The notes: generated by a model not told the origin, from the sequence alone. A DNA stretch of 63,268 bases from Thioalkalivibrio sulfidiphilus (GCF_000377945.1 NZ_KB898940.1:1-63268), one strand, 5' to 3'; positions 1-10,239 are shown, counted from the first letter of the stretch. Program-made: numbers and translations.

Positions 1-31
1 AGCGGGTGCGGCATCGGGGTGTCCTTCTTTT

Positions 32-65
32 GGTTACTTTTCTTGGACAAGCAAGAAAAGTAACC
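32..65. repeat. 14-bp stem hairpin at the left edge
   Basis: GGTTACTTTTCTTG (32-45) and its exact complement (52-65) are separated by a 6-nt loop. No coding frame runs in convincingly from the left edge, so this looks like an intergenic repeat or the 3' structure of a gene lying outside the window. Confidence 0.7.
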
Positions 66-106
66 CGAGCCCCGTGCAACGGGGATCGGAAGCCTTTGAC
101 TTTATT
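66..106. repeat. Partial copy of the hairpin element found at 40035-40079
   Basis: Positions 79-99 are identical to the right arm (40059-40079) of the 45-bp hairpin near 40 kb, and both copies are followed by a TTTATTAA-like tail. The left arm is shortened here. From 107 to about 285 I see no gene; a GGAGGAGAG ribosome site precedes the first gene. Confidence 0.65.
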
Positions 107-301
107 AATCAACCCTAAGCCACAACCCCAAAATCACCCCAATAACCCGACTTTATAGTGGAACTCTCCCTCTCCCCCACAGTCACACTGCCAAAGAAGC
201 CGTGAACCCACCCCCAAAGTGGACATTCACAGCACACAGAAGTCGGGCTTAGAATCCCGCCATCCGCCAAAGGCGGAACACAAAAACACCGGAGGAGAGA
301 G

Positions 302-883
302 ATGAACCGCCCCCATCTGATGCCTGTCGCGCGTCGACCAGCCGCCTGGTTGTGGTCCGGCATGATCCTGGCGACCCTGCTGGTCTGGGGCACCCTGGCC
401 CGGGCCGCCGGCGGTCTCGACCCCTACGAACACTTCTTCCAGACCACCTTCGGCGACTTCCAGGAAGAACTGGAACTGACCCGCGAGGAGGACAAGAAGG
501 CCCTGCTGATATTCTTCGAGATGGACGAGTGCCCCTTCTGCCACCGCATGAAGCAGAACGTGCTCAACCAGCCCGAGGTGCAGGCCTTCTACCGCGAGCA
601 CTTCCGCATATTGAGCGTGGACGTCAACGGCGACGTGGAGGTCACCAACTTCCAGGGCGAGACCGTGCGCCAGGCCGACTTCGCCTTCCGCGAGAACCGC
701 GTGCGCGCCACGCCGGTGTTCCAGTTCTACGACCCCGAGGGCAATCCCATCGCCCGCTTCACCGGCGCCACCTCGGGCGTGGAGGAATTCCTGTGGCTGG
801 GCGAGTTCGTCGCCGAGGGCCACTACAAGGACAACAACTTCAACCGCTTCAAACGCGAGCGACAGGCCCAGTCACGGCAATGA
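302..883 (+). CDS. Periplasmic thioredoxin-fold protein
   Basis: This 193-residue protein probably reduces or isomerises disulfides in the envelope. Residues 1-36 form a signal or anchor segment (basic start, hydrophobic stretch, A-R-A-A end). A thioredoxin-like domain follows with CPFC at Cys77-Cys80 and a cis-Pro region (RATPVFQFYD), as in the SoxW/DUF255-like thioredoxins of sulfur oxidisers. The start has a strong GGAGGAGAG site. It overlaps the TolC-like gene by 4 nt, so the two are probably co-translated. With dsbD and the tlpA-like gene downstream, the operon looks devoted to envelope redox. The exact substrate is unknown. Confidence 0.8.
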   Translation: MNRPHLMPVARRPAAWLWSGMILATLLVWGTLARAAGGLDPYEHFFQTTFGDFQEELELTREEDKKALLIFFEMDECPFCHRMKQNVLNQPEVQAFYREHFRILSVDVNGDVEVTNFQGETVRQADFAFRENRVRATPVFQFYDPEGNPIARFTGATSGVEEFLWLGEFVAEGHYKDNNFNRFKRERQAQSRQ

Positions 884-2211
884 TGCGATCAGGGAGGAAT
901 GCCGGGCGGGCGTGGGGGCGCGCGCTCGTGGCAACGGCGCTGTGCCTGGCCACCGGGGCCATGGCCGAGACCCGCCTGCCATCACCCCTCACCCTCAGTG
1001 ACGCACTCGCCTTCGCCGACGACGCGCATCCCGCCGTGGCCCAGGGCCGCGCCGGCGTGCTGCGCGGCGAGGCCGAGCGCATGGCCGCCGAGAGCGCCAA
1101 TGATCTCGCCGTGGGCATCCGCCTCAATGCCCGCTGGGTGGACCCCAATGAACGGGCCCCGGACCAGGGCAACAACGACTCCCAGGCCATCCTGCGCCTC
1201 ACCAAGCCCCTCTATGATTTCGGCCGCAGCAGCAACGCCCAGGCGGCCGCCGAGACCGCCCTGCGCGGCCAGCAGGAACAGCACCTGAACCTCATGGCCC
1301 GCCAGCGCATGGAGATCATGCGCCGCTACTTCGACGTGCTGATGGCGGACCTGGCCTACGCCCGGGACAACGAGGCCATGGCCATCGCCTTCATCGCCTT
1401 CGACCGGGCCCAGAACCGCAACGAGCTGGGCCAGGTCTCCGACATCGACCTCTACGCCCTGCAGGAGCGCTTCCAGGAGAGCCGCCTGCGACGCCTGGCC
1501 ACCCTGCAGGAGACCCGCAGCGCCCGCAATCGCCTGGCCCTGGCCCTGAACCGCCCGGATCAGGTGCCCTCGGACCTGATCAACCCCGCCCTGCCCGGCA
1601 ATGACCGGGCGCTGCCCGAGGTCGAGGAGCTCTACGCCCTGGCCGAGGCCGGCAACCGGCGCCTGGCCAGCCTGCGCCTGGAGGCCGAGGCCGCCAGCCA
1701 GCGCATCGCCGCCCGGCGCGCCGACCGTCGCCCCGTGCTCAGCCTGGAGGCGGAGGCCGCCCACTACGAGCGTGTACTGGGCAGCCGCGACCCCCTGGCC
1801 GCCGGGCTGGTGCTGGACATCCCGCTCTACAGCGGCGGGCGCGTGGACGCGGGCGTGGCCCGGGAGCAGGCCAACCTCTACGATGTCCAGGCGCGCCTGC
1901 GCCAGCACGAATTGGACCTGCGCCAGGCGGTGCTGGAGACCTGGCTGGAGATCCAGCGCCTGCGCACCCAGCGTGACCATGCCCGCGCCACCGCCGACTA
2001 CCGCGACCTGTACCTGGACCGCAGCCGCGCCCTCTACGAACTGGAGGTGGCCACGGACCTGGGGGATGCCATGACCCAGCAGTCCGCCGCCATGCTGTTC
2101 ACGGCCCAGACGGAATTCGAACTGGCGCTGGCCTGGGAGCGGCTCGCCCTGCTCACCGGCCAGCCGGACTTCAGCGCCGTGCACGCCAGCCACGCCCAGG
2201 GCACGCCCTGA
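880..2211 (+). CDS. TolC-family outer membrane efflux protein
   Basis: The 443-residue product is an outer-membrane/periplasmic channel of tripartite efflux or type I secretion systems. It has a signal peptide ending near LATGAMA, followed by the TolC-family start (LTLSDALAFADDAHPAVAQG) and two long alpha-helical repeats rich in Ala, Glu, Leu and Arg. ATG at 880 is adjacent to a second in-frame ATG at 883; both overlap the stop of the thioredoxin-like gene. The stop overlaps the start region of the HlyD-like gene. No inner-membrane pump gene (RND, ABC or MFS) is next to it, so its partner must be encoded elsewhere. Confidence 0.85.
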   Translation: MMRSGRNAGRAWGRALVATALCLATGAMAETRLPSPLTLSDALAFADDAHPAVAQGRAGVLRGEAERMAAESANDLAVGIRLNARWVDPNERAPDQGNNDSQAILRLTKPLYDFGRSSNAQAAAETALRGQQEQHLNLMARQRMEIMRRYFDVLMADLAYARDNEAMAIAFIAFDRAQNRNELGQVSDIDLYALQERFQESRLRRLATLQETRSARNRLALALNRPDQVPSDLINPALPGNDRALPEVEELYALAEAGNRRLASLRLEAEAASQRIAARRADRRPVLSLEAEAAHYERVLGSRDPLAAGLVLDIPLYSGGRVDAGVAREQANLYDVQARLRQHELDLRQAVLETWLEIQRLRTQRDHARATADYRDLYLDRSRALYELEVATDLGDAMTQQSAAMLFTAQTEFELALAWERLALLTGQPDFSAVHASHAQGTP

Positions 2212-2237
2212 TGAACCCGAACCGGGAGTTGCCACCC

Positions 2238-3029
2238 ATGCACAGCCCTTCCAAAGCCCGGCGCCTCGCCACCCTGCTGCCCGCCCTGGCCCTGTCGCTG
2301 ACCCTGGCCGCGCCGTCGTCGGCCCTGGCCCAGGACATCCCCGCGCAGCTCGACTGGGCGGAACGCCTGGAACTCGGCACCCCGGTCTCCGGCATGGTCA
2401 CCCGGGTCAATGCCGAGCCGGGGCAGCAGGTCAAGCGCGGCGAGGTGCTGGTGCAGCTGGACGATCGCGGCCTGCGCGCCTCCGTGGAGGAGGCCGAGGC
2501 CCAGGTCAAGCGCCTGGAGCTGGCCCGCGATGAGGCGAAGCTGGAATACGAGCGCCAGCAGGAGATGTTCGACCGCACGCTGATTTCCCAGCGGGACCTG
2601 AGCCTGGCGGAGATCGGCTTCGCCATGGCGGAGGCGGAGTTCGTGGCCGCCCAGGCGCGGCTCACCCGCGCACGCCTGGACCTGGAATACAGCCGCGTGC
2701 GCGCCCCCTTCGACGGCCTGGTGCTCGCCCGCCACGTGCGCGTGGGACAGGCAGTGAACAACGAGCTGCAGGTGACGCCGCTGGTCACCCTGGTGTCCGC
2801 CGAGCCCATGCTGGCCCGGGGCAGTGTCGCCGAGGATCGACTGGCGCGCCTGCGTGAAGGCCAGAACATGGTGGTGCGCGTGGGCGAGGCCCGCTACGAG
2901 GGCACCGTGCGTGCCATCGGCCTGGAAGCGGTGGACAGTGGCTTCCCGGTGACGGTGCAGTTCAGCGCCCCGGCCGAACACCGCCTGCGCGCCGGCCTCG
3001 CGGCCACCCTGCAGACCGGCAATGACTGA
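2238..3029 (+). CDS. HlyD/RND-type periplasmic adaptor (membrane fusion) protein
   Basis: This adaptor would link an inner-membrane pump to the TolC-like channel. A signal peptide (ending SSALA) is followed by a lipoyl-like half (VSGMVTRVNAEPGQQVKRGE), a coiled-coil hairpin (about residues 75-140), the second lipoyl half (YSRVRAPFDGLVLARHV) and a beta-barrel domain. I chose ATG 2238 because GGGAG lies 8 nt upstream and it gives a clean signal peptide. ATG 2211, nine codons earlier, overlaps the TolC stop (ATGA) and is the alternative. At about 263 residues it is short for the family. The end overlaps cutA. Confidence 0.8.
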   Translation: MHSPSKARRLATLLPALALSLTLAAPSSALAQDIPAQLDWAERLELGTPVSGMVTRVNAEPGQQVKRGEVLVQLDDRGLRASVEEAEAQVKRLELARDEAKLEYERQQEMFDRTLISQRDLSLAEIGFAMAEAEFVAAQARLTRARLDLEYSRVRAPFDGLVLARHVRVGQAVNNELQVTPLVTLVSAEPMLARGSVAEDRLARLREGQNMVVRVGEARYEGTVRAIGLEAVDSGFPVTVQFSAPAEHRLRAGLAATLQTGND

Positions 3030-3351
3030 CGCCACCGGCACCCTGCTGGCCTTCACCACCCTGCCCGATGAAGCCAGCGCCACCCGGCTCGCCTCGTCGC
3101 TGGTAGAGCGCCGTCTGGCGGCCTGTGTGAATATTCTGCCCGCCGGGACGTCCATCTACGAATGGGATGGCGAGATTCACCAGGACCCGGAGCACGTGCT
3201 GATCATCAAGAGCACCGAGGCCCGCTTCGAACGGCTGCAGAACGCCATCCTGGAACTGCATCCCTATGAACTTCCTGAGATCGTGGCGGTTCCAATCAGT
3301 CACGGGCTCCTCCCTTACCTCCAATGGATCAAAGAAAGCACCACGCCATGA
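3022..3351 (+). CDS. cutA: CutA-family divalent cation tolerance protein
   Basis: CutA proteins are small trimeric proteins linked to copper and divalent metal tolerance; the molecular role is poorly defined. The 109 residues cover the whole family, with RLAACVNILP, the IYEWDGEI segment and HPYELPEIVAVPI near the C-terminus. The start overlaps the adaptor gene by 8 nt and the stop overlaps dsbD (ATGA), so it is part of the same transcript. In E. coli cutA also lies directly before dsbD, which supports the call. Confidence 0.93.
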   Translation: MTDATGTLLAFTTLPDEASATRLASSLVERRLAACVNILPAGTSIYEWDGEIHQDPEHVLIIKSTEARFERLQNAILELHPYELPEIVAVPISHGLLPYLQWIKESTTP

Positions 3352-5591
3352 AACGACTGCTCGCCCTCATCCTCCTGCTGTTCACCCTCCCCGCCCACGC
3401 CTTCCTGGGCGATGAACTGCTGGAGCCCGAAAAGGCCTTCGCCTTCGAGGCCAGCGTGCAGAACGGCGACACCCTGGTGGCCGAATGGCGCATCGCCGAC
3501 GGCTACTACATGTACCGGGAGCAGTTCGCGTTTGAATCCCAGACCGACGGCATCCGCCTGGGTACTCCGCGCATCCCGGCGGGCACGGTCAAGGAGGACG
3601 AGTTCTTCGGCCGGGTGGAGACCTACCGCAACCACATCCGCATCGAGGTGCCCATCGAACGCGCCAGCGGCGCCCCCAACCGGCTCGAGGTGAAGGCCCG
3701 TTCCCAGGGTTGCGCCGACATCGGCGTGTGCTACCCGCCGCTGTTCCAGACCGCATCCCTGGACCTGCCGGCCGCGCCCCGCGCCGGTAACGGTGCCGTC
3801 AGCGCCCTGAGCCAGCTGGCCGGCAGCATCGGCGGCGGCAGCGCCGACGAACTGCTGGAGCCCGAAAAGGCCTTCATGCTGTCCGTGGAGCCCATCAGCC
3901 AGAACGCCGTGCTGGCCACCTGGACCATCGCCGAGGGCTACTACCTGTACCGGGACAAGCTCGCCTTCCGGGTGACCGAAGGCGCGGGCAACCGGGTCGG
4001 CCCGGTCAATCCCCCCGAGGGCATCAAGGTGGAGGACGAGTTCTTCGGCCTCACCGAGACCTACCGCCACGAGGTGCAGATCCTGGTGCCCATCCTGCGC
4101 GAGGAGGGTGCCAGCAACCGCGTGACCCTGGAGGCGGACTACCAGGGCTGCGCCGACCTGGGGGTCTGCTACCCGCCGCTGACCCAGACCGTGAGTTTCG
4201 AATTCACCGGCGACCTGGCCGCCAGCGTGGACATCCCCGCCGCACCCGAACGGGCCGCGCCGCCGGTCTCCGAGCAGGACCGCATCGCCGCCCAGCTGGC
4301 CGACGGCCGCCTGTGGCTGGTGGTGCTGGCCTTCTTCGGCTTCGGCCTGCTGCTCACCTTCACGCCCTGCGTGTTCCCGATGATCCCGATCCTGTCCAAC
4401 ATCATCATCGGGCAGAAGAACCTCACCACCCGCAAGGCCTTCTTCATCTCCCTGGTGTTCGTGCTGGCCATGGCGCTCACCTACACCGTGGCGGGCGTAT
4501 TCGCGGGCCTGGCCGGCGCCAACCTGCAGGCCGCCTTCCAGAACCCCTGGATCATCGGCGCCTTCGTGGCGGTGTTCATCGCGCTGGCCATGTCCATGTT
4601 CGGCTTCTATGACCTGCAGATGCCCTCCGCCATCCAGACCCGGCTGTCCAACATCAGCAACAAGCAGGAAGGCGGCACCTTCATCGGCGCCGGCATCATG
4701 GGCTTCCTCTCGGCCCTGATCGTCGGTCCCTGCGTGACCGCACCCCTGGTGGGCGCCCTGCTGTACATCAGTCAGACCGGTGACGCGGTGCTGGGCGGGC
4801 TGGCGCTGTTCTCCCTGTCCATGGGCATGGGCGCGCCGCTGCTGGTCATCGGCACCGCCGGCGGCAAGATCCTGCCCCGGGCCGGCGCCTGGATGGACCC
4901 GGTCAAGGCGGTGTTCGGCGTGGCCCTGCTGGGCATGGGCATCTGGCTGCTGGAGCGGGTCATCCCCATGCCGGTGGCCCTGTTCCTGTGGGGTGCGCTG
5001 CTGATCGTCTCCGGCATCTACATGGGCGCCCTGCAGTCCCTGGCCCCCGGGGCCAGCGGCTGGCGCAACCTGTGGAAAGGCCTCGGCCTGGTGCTGCTGG
5101 TCTGGGGCGTGCTGCTGATGATCGGCGCCGCCTCCGGTGGCCGCGACGTGTTCAAGCCCCTGAGCGGCCTGACCGCCACCACCGTGGTCAGCGGCACCCC
5201 CGGCGCCGCGACCCAGGCCCAGGGCCTGCAGTTCAGAAAGATCGACAGCCTCGCCGACCTGGAGCGGGAAGTGGCCAGCGCCAGCGCGGCGGGTCGGCCG
5301 GTGATGCTCGACTTCTACGCCGACTGGTGCGTGGACTGCGTGCGCATGGAACGCACCACCTTCCAGGATACCGGCGTGATCCAGGCCCTGTCCGGCGCCG
5401 TGCTGCTCAAGGCCGACGTGACCGCCAACAACTCGGACCACCGGGAGCTGATGCGACACTTCAACCTGTTCGGACCGCCGGCCATCGTGTTCTATGATGC
5501 CAGCGGCCGTGAACTGCGCGATTATCGCCTCGTGGGCTTCATGCCCGCCGCACGCTTCACGCAACACGTCAATAATGCCTTCGGTGGATAA
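3348..5591 (+). CDS. dsbD: Thiol:disulfide interchange protein DsbD with duplicated alpha domain
   Basis: DsbD carries electrons from cytoplasmic thioredoxin across the inner membrane to periplasmic thiol proteins. Order: signal peptide 1-18; alpha domain 1 with Cys122/Cys128; alpha domain 2 with Cys268/Cys274; multi-pass core with Cys341 (TPCVFP) and Cys462 (GPCVTAP); C-terminal thioredoxin domain with CVDC at 661-664. At 747 residues it is much longer than E. coli DsbD (565) because the alpha domain is present twice. The two copies share an identical stretch of more than 20 bases at their starts (around 3415 and 3851). ATG 3348 overlaps the cutA stop and begins a good signal peptide; an upstream ATG at 3324 lies inside cutA and is less likely. 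Confidence 0.94.
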   Translation: MKRLLALILLLFTLPAHAFLGDELLEPEKAFAFEASVQNGDTLVAEWRIADGYYMYREQFAFESQTDGIRLGTPRIPAGTVKEDEFFGRVETYRNHIRIEVPIERASGAPNRLEVKARSQGCADIGVCYPPLFQTASLDLPAAPRAGNGAVSALSQLAGSIGGGSADELLEPEKAFMLSVEPISQNAVLATWTIAEGYYLYRDKLAFRVTEGAGNRVGPVNPPEGIKVEDEFFGLTETYRHEVQILVPILREEGASNRVTLEADYQGCADLGVCYPPLTQTVSFEFTGDLAASVDIPAAPERAAPPVSEQDRIAAQLADGRLWLVVLAFFGFGLLLTFTPCVFPMIPILSNIIIGQKNLTTRKAFFISLVFVLAMALTYTVAGVFAGLAGANLQAAFQNPWIIGAFVAVFIALAMSMFGFYDLQMPSAIQTRLSNISNKQEGGTFIGAGIMGFLSALIVGPCVTAPLVGALLYISQTGDAVLGGLALFSLSMGMGAPLLVIGTAGGKILPRAGAWMDPVKAVFGVALLGMGIWLLERVIPMPVALFLWGALLIVSGIYMGALQSLAPGASGWRNLWKGLGLVLLVWGVLLMIGAASGGRDVFKPLSGLTATTVVSGTPGAATQAQGLQFRKIDSLADLEREVASASAAGRPVMLDFYADWCVDCVRMERTTFQDTGVIQALSGAVLLKADVTANNSDHRELMRHFNLFGPPAIVFYDASGRELRDYRLVGFMPAARFTQHVNNAFGG

Positions 5592-5651
5592 CAAGCCATG
5601 GTCGCCTCACGCCTCCTCCCTCACGCCTCACGGCCCCGGCAAAGCCGGGGC

Positions 5652-6215
5652 ATGAGCCAGCCCGCCTTTCTGGGCCTGCTGGTGGTCATCGCCCTGCTGG
5701 CGGGTTTCGGCGGTTACGGCTTCTATCACCTGGGCCAGCCCAGTGAGCCTGCCCCTGCCCAGGCCGCCGTCACGCCCGCCGCCAGCAACGGCGTGGTCGG
5801 CATGGCCCGCCCCGAGTTCAGCCTGCCGGACCTGGAAGGCACCGCGCGGCACATCTCCGAGTGGGATGGCGACGTGGTGCTGGTGAATTTCTGGGCCACC
5901 TGGTGTCCGCCCTGCCTCAAGGAGATGCCTGCCTTCGTGGAGGTGCAGGAGGAATACGGCGCGCGCGGCGTGACCATCGTGGCCGTGGCCATCGACGAGG
6001 AGAATGCCGTGCGCGACTTCGTCAACACCTACGGCATCAACTTCCCGGTGCTGATCGGCGAGACCGAGGCCATGACCGTGACCCGGGACTACGGCAACCG
6101 CTTCGGCGCCCTGCCTTACAGCGTGCTCTACGACCGGGAAGGCAAGATCCGCTTCGTCAAGGCCGGCGAACTGCACAAGGACACCTTCGTGCGGGAACTC
6201 AAGCCGCTGCTTTAA
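5652..6215 (+). CDS. TlpA/ResA-like membrane-anchored thioredoxin
   Basis: This is a periplasm-facing thiol reductase of the TlpA/ResA/DsbE group, likely reduced by the adjacent DsbD. An N-terminal membrane anchor (about residues 7-26) precedes the thioredoxin domain with WCPPC (Cys85, Cys88) and a cis-Pro loop (GALPYSVLYD). 187 residues. ATG 5652 was chosen; the open frame extends back to 5598, but that part is a TCAC/CCTC-rich spacer like other intergenic repeats here. A CCCCGG...CCGGGG hairpin sits just before the start instead of a clear ribosome site. Possible roles include cytochrome c maturation. Confidence 0.85.
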   Translation: MSQPAFLGLLVVIALLAGFGGYGFYHLGQPSEPAPAQAAVTPAASNGVVGMARPEFSLPDLEGTARHISEWDGDVVLVNFWATWCPPCLKEMPAFVEVQEEYGARGVTIVAVAIDEENAVRDFVNTYGINFPVLIGETEAMTVTRDYGNRFGALPYSVLYDREGKIRFVKAGELHKDTFVRELKPLL

Positions 6216-6221
6216 ACATCG

Positions 6222-6298
6222 ATTCAAAATTCAAGATTCAACATTCAAAATTATTCCGCTGGGTCCCGTCTTGAATTTTGAACCTTGAATTTTGAATT
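6222..6298. repeat. AT-rich inverted repeat (ATTCAAAATTC units)
   Basis: Left arm 6222-6252 is built of TTCAAAATTC/TTCAAGATTC units; right arm 6271-6297 carries the complement. The tlpA-like stop lies just upstream. The rest of the 274-nt gap up to aroQ (6299-6489) shows no gene; it presumably holds the aroQ-accBC promoter. Confidence 0.75.
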
Positions 6299-6489
6299 GC
6301 CTTTGCGACCCAGGTCTCAAATTTTCAGCTAAGATCCCCGAACTGGCGCCGATCTTCGGCCAGACGCATCCCCGGCCCCGTGCCTCGCTGGACACCCCTA
6401 CATTCATCAGGCAAAATGCCTTCGCCTGCCGGATAAACACCAGAACAAGCCAAGATTCCGGCCCATTTCCAGCCGTTTCAAGAAAGATC

Positions 6490-6933
6490 ATGGCAAAGTT
6501 CCTGCTCCTCAACGGCCCCAACCTGAACCTGCTCGGCACCCGCGAGCCGCAGATCTATGGCAGCCAGACCCTGGCCCAGATCTGCGAGACGCTGCGCGAA
6601 CAGGCCAAGGCCCACGGCCATGTACTGGAGGACTTGCAGTCCAATGCCGAGCATGAACTGGTGGAGCGCGTGCACCGCGCCGGCCGGGAAGGCATCGACT
6701 TCATCCTCATCAATCCGGGCGCCTTCACCCACACCAGTATCGCCCTGCGCGACGCCCTGCTGGGGGTGGCCATTCCCTTCATCGAGGTCCACCTGTCCAA
6801 CGTGCATGCCCGCGAGCCATTCCGCCACACATCCTACCTGTCGGACGTGGCCCGGGGCGTGATCATGGGACTGGGACCCAAGGGCTATGCGCTGGCGCTG
6901 GAAGCCGCCATTCACCTGACACAGAAGAACTGA
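6490..6933 (+). CDS. aroQ: 3-dehydroquinate dehydratase, type II
   Basis: Converts 3-dehydroquinate to 3-dehydroshikimate in the shikimate pathway. The 147 residues match the compact type II family: [17 protein letters not shown] near the start contains the catalytic Tyr, followed by [30 protein letters not shown] and [15 protein letters not shown] (with the catalytic His of the last motifs). The frame is open upstream, but homology begins at this ATG. It lies directly before accB-accC, as in many gammaproteobacteria. Confidence 0.96.
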   Translation: MAKFLLLNGPNLNLLGTREPQIYGSQTLAQICETLREQAKAHGHVLEDLQSNAEHELVERVHRAGREGIDFILINPGAFTHTSIALRDALLGVAIPFIEVHLSNVHAREPFRHTSYLSDVARGVIMGLGPKGYALALEAAIHLTQKN

Positions 6934-6940
6934 CACCCCC

Positions 6941-7399
6941 ATGGATATCCGCAAGATCAAGAAGCTGATCGAACTGCTGGAGGAATCCGGCATCAACGAG
7001 ATCGAGATCAAGGAAGGCGAGGAATCGGTGCGCATCACCCGCAGCGCACCCGGCAGCCAGCATGCCTTCGTCATGCCCCAGCACTTCTCCGCCCCGACGG
7101 CCTCGGCACCCGCCCCGGCCGCCGAGGCCGTCACCGAGAACACCGGCGCGCCCGCCCTGCCCGCGGGCCACGCGGTCACCGCCCCCATGGTGGGCACCTT
7201 CTACCGCGCCCCCTCCCCGGGCGCCAAGCCCTTCGTGGACGTGGGTCAGTCGGTGTCCGTGGGCGACACCCTGTGCATCATCGAGGCCATGAAGATGCTC
7301 AACCAGATCGAGGCCGACAGGGCCGGCGTGGTCAAGGCCATCCTGATCGAGAACGGCCAGCCGGTGGAATACGGCCAGCCCATGTTCATCATCGAGTGA
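6941..7399 (+). CDS. accB: Biotin carboxyl carrier protein of acetyl-CoA carboxylase
   Basis: Carries biotin between the biotin carboxylase (AccC) and carboxyltransferase for malonyl-CoA synthesis. 152 residues: N-terminal [17 protein letters not shown] helix, a Pro/Ala-rich linker (about 45-75), and a C-terminal biotinyl domain with EAMKM (biotin on Lys118). It starts 7 nt after aroQ. The gap to accC is unusually large (237 nt) because a long nested inverted repeat sits between them. Confidence 0.97.
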   Translation: MDIRKIKKLIELLEESGINEIEIKEGEESVRITRSAPGSQHAFVMPQHFSAPTASAPAPAAEAVTENTGAPALPAGHAVTAPMVGTFYRAPSPGAKPFVDVGQSVSVGDTLCIIEAMKMLNQIEADRAGVVKAILIENGQPVEYGQPMFIIE

Positions 7400-7415
7400 T
7401 CAGAGAGTCAGAATC

Positions 7416-7610
7416 TGCCGCAGAGACGCGGAGGCGCAGAGAAAACAGAAGAACAATGACAGGATGGACAGGATTAAACGGATTAACAGGATTTATCTGT
7501 ATTAAAAATGAACCCTCGGTTGACGGCTCTGACTTGATCTACCTGTTAATCCTGAAAAATCCTGTCCATCCTGTCCATTGCCTTTCTCCACGACTCGCGT
7601 CTCTGCGGCA
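7416..7610. repeat. Nested inverted-repeat element between accB and accC
   Basis: Outer arms are GCCGCAGAGACGCGGAGGCG-like (7416-7441) and its complement (about 7588-7610). Inner arms are GACAGGATGGACAGGATT-like (7459-7500) facing AATCCTG...CCTGTCC (7546-7580). The same outer/inner combination recurs at 51945-52109. It splits the accBC operon without interrupting a gene. Confidence 0.85.
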
Positions 7611-7636
7611 ATGATTAGGTTTTTTACAGGAACCCC

Positions 7637-8983
<1,347 letters not shown>

Positions 8984-8991
8984 GACGGCAC

Positions 8992-9060
8992 AGAGGCAAG
9001 ACACAAGATAAAACCAAAGGGTCTTTTCTTGTATCTTGCCTCTTTCAACTTGTCTCTGGC
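8992..9060. repeat. Inverted repeat of AGGCAAGA/TCTTGCCT units before prmA
   Basis: AGAGGCAAGACACAAGA (8992-9008) faces TCTTGTATCTTGCCTCT (9027-9043), and related CTTGTCTCT units run up to the prmA start codon. The prmA gene therefore has repeat sequence where a ribosome binding site would normally be. Confidence 0.75.
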
Positions 9061-9066
9061 GCTCTC

Positions 9067-9939
9067 ATGTTCAAACTGAAGCTCACCGTCCCCGGCCCGC
9101 AGGTAGAGTCCGTCGAAGATCACTTGCTCCAACTGGGCGCCTTATCCACCTCCCTGGAAGATGCCGGCGATCATCCCCTGCTGGAGCCCAGGCCCGGCGA
9201 GACGCCGGTCTGGCCCGAGGCGGTGGTGGCCGGCCTGTTCGATGACGACGCCGATGCCGCCAGCCTCACCCTGGCCCTGAGCGCCCGGACAGGGCTCGCG
9301 GCCGAGGCCATCGTGCGCGAGGACGTGGTCGAGCGGGACTGGGTGCGGGCCTGGATGGATGACTTCAGACCCATGCGCTTCGGCGAGCGCCTGTGGATCG
9401 TGCCCACCGGCTATGAGCCCCCCGACCCGCAGGGCGTGAACCTGCTGCTGGACCCGGGGCTGGCCTTCGGCACCGGCACCCATCCCACCACCGCCCTGTG
9501 CCTGGAATGGCTGGATAAGCACCCGCCCTCGGATGCCACCGCCATCGACTATGGCTGCGGCTCCGGGGTGCTCGCCATCGCGGCCTTGAGGCTCGGCGCC
9601 CGCCACTGCATCGGCGTGGACCTGGACCCCCAGGCCCTGGTCGCGACCCGGGACAATGCGCGGCGCAACGGCATCGCCGACGCACAACTGCCCGTCTGCC
9701 TGCCGGAAGATCTCCAGGCCGCGCCCGTGGATCTGGTCATGGCCAATATCCTCAGCGGCCCGCTGGTCGAGCTCGCACCGGTGCTGAGTGGCCTGGTCCG
9801 CCCGGGCGGCCGTTTGATCCTCTCCGGCCTGCTGGCCGAGCAGGCCGCATCCGTCAGCGAGGCCTATCGAAGCGCCTTCCTGATGGAGGCACCCGTGCTG
9901 AAGGAAGGCTGGGTCCTGCTCGCCGGAACCAGGCGTTGA
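9067..9939 (+). CDS. prmA: Ribosomal protein L11 methyltransferase
   Basis: SAM-dependent trimethylation of ribosomal protein L11. 290 residues: N-terminal L11-binding ferredoxin-like domain, then a methyltransferase domain with DPGLAFGTGTHPTTALCL, AIDYGCGSGVLAIAALRLGA (SAM site) and the VMANILSGPLVELAP motif. No clear ribosome site precedes the ATG, because the heptamer-type repeat runs up to it. Position after accC is conserved. Confidence 0.95.
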   Translation: MFKLKLTVPGPQVESVEDHLLQLGALSTSLEDAGDHPLLEPRPGETPVWPEAVVAGLFDDDADAASLTLALSARTGLAAEAIVREDVVERDWVRAWMDDFRPMRFGERLWIVPTGYEPPDPQGVNLLLDPGLAFGTGTHPTTALCLEWLDKHPPSDATAIDYGCGSGVLAIAALRLGARHCIGVDLDPQALVATRDNARRNGIADAQLPVCLPEDLQAAPVDLVMANILSGPLVELAPVLSGLVRPGGRLILSGLLAEQAASVSEAYRSAFLMEAPVLKEGWVLLAGTRR

Positions 9940-9943
9940 ACAT

Positions 9944-10087
9944 GACCCGCGCATCGAGGATAAGCCTGCCCGTAAGACATCCTGGGGCGGCTACGCCGGC
10001 TACTTTGCCGATCCGGACGGATACCTCTGGGAGGTTGCGCACAACCCGCTCTTCTGGGTCGGGCCGAAGGACGAGCCCGCAGGCTGA
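9944..10087 (+). pseudogene. C-terminal remnant of a VOC/glyoxalase-family gene
   Basis: In one frame the sequence just after prmA reads as a typical C-terminus of the vicinal-oxygen-chelate family: KTSWGGYAGYFADPDGYLWE followed by VAHNP and a stop at 10085-10087. In this family the Glu of LWEVAHNP is a metal ligand. Only about 45 codons remain, with no start codon and no N-terminal half, so this is a decayed fragment. It suggests a deletion between prmA and the next gene. Confidence 0.7.
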
Positions 10088-10239
10088 GCCCGGCGCATCT
10101 CGCCTGATACAGGGCGACATGGGCTGCGCGAAATCAGGCGGTTCCGCTCGACGACGGGTCGTGAGTGCATCGTCTGCAGCGCTCATTCCTGATAAGATCG
10201 CTCAGAAATACAACATCTCATCATCAAAGGAGCGTCGTA

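Noticed and set aside
3315-5594. Long minus-strand open frame opposite dsbD
   Set aside because: His/Gln/Gly-rich antisense translation without domains; a GC-composition artefact.
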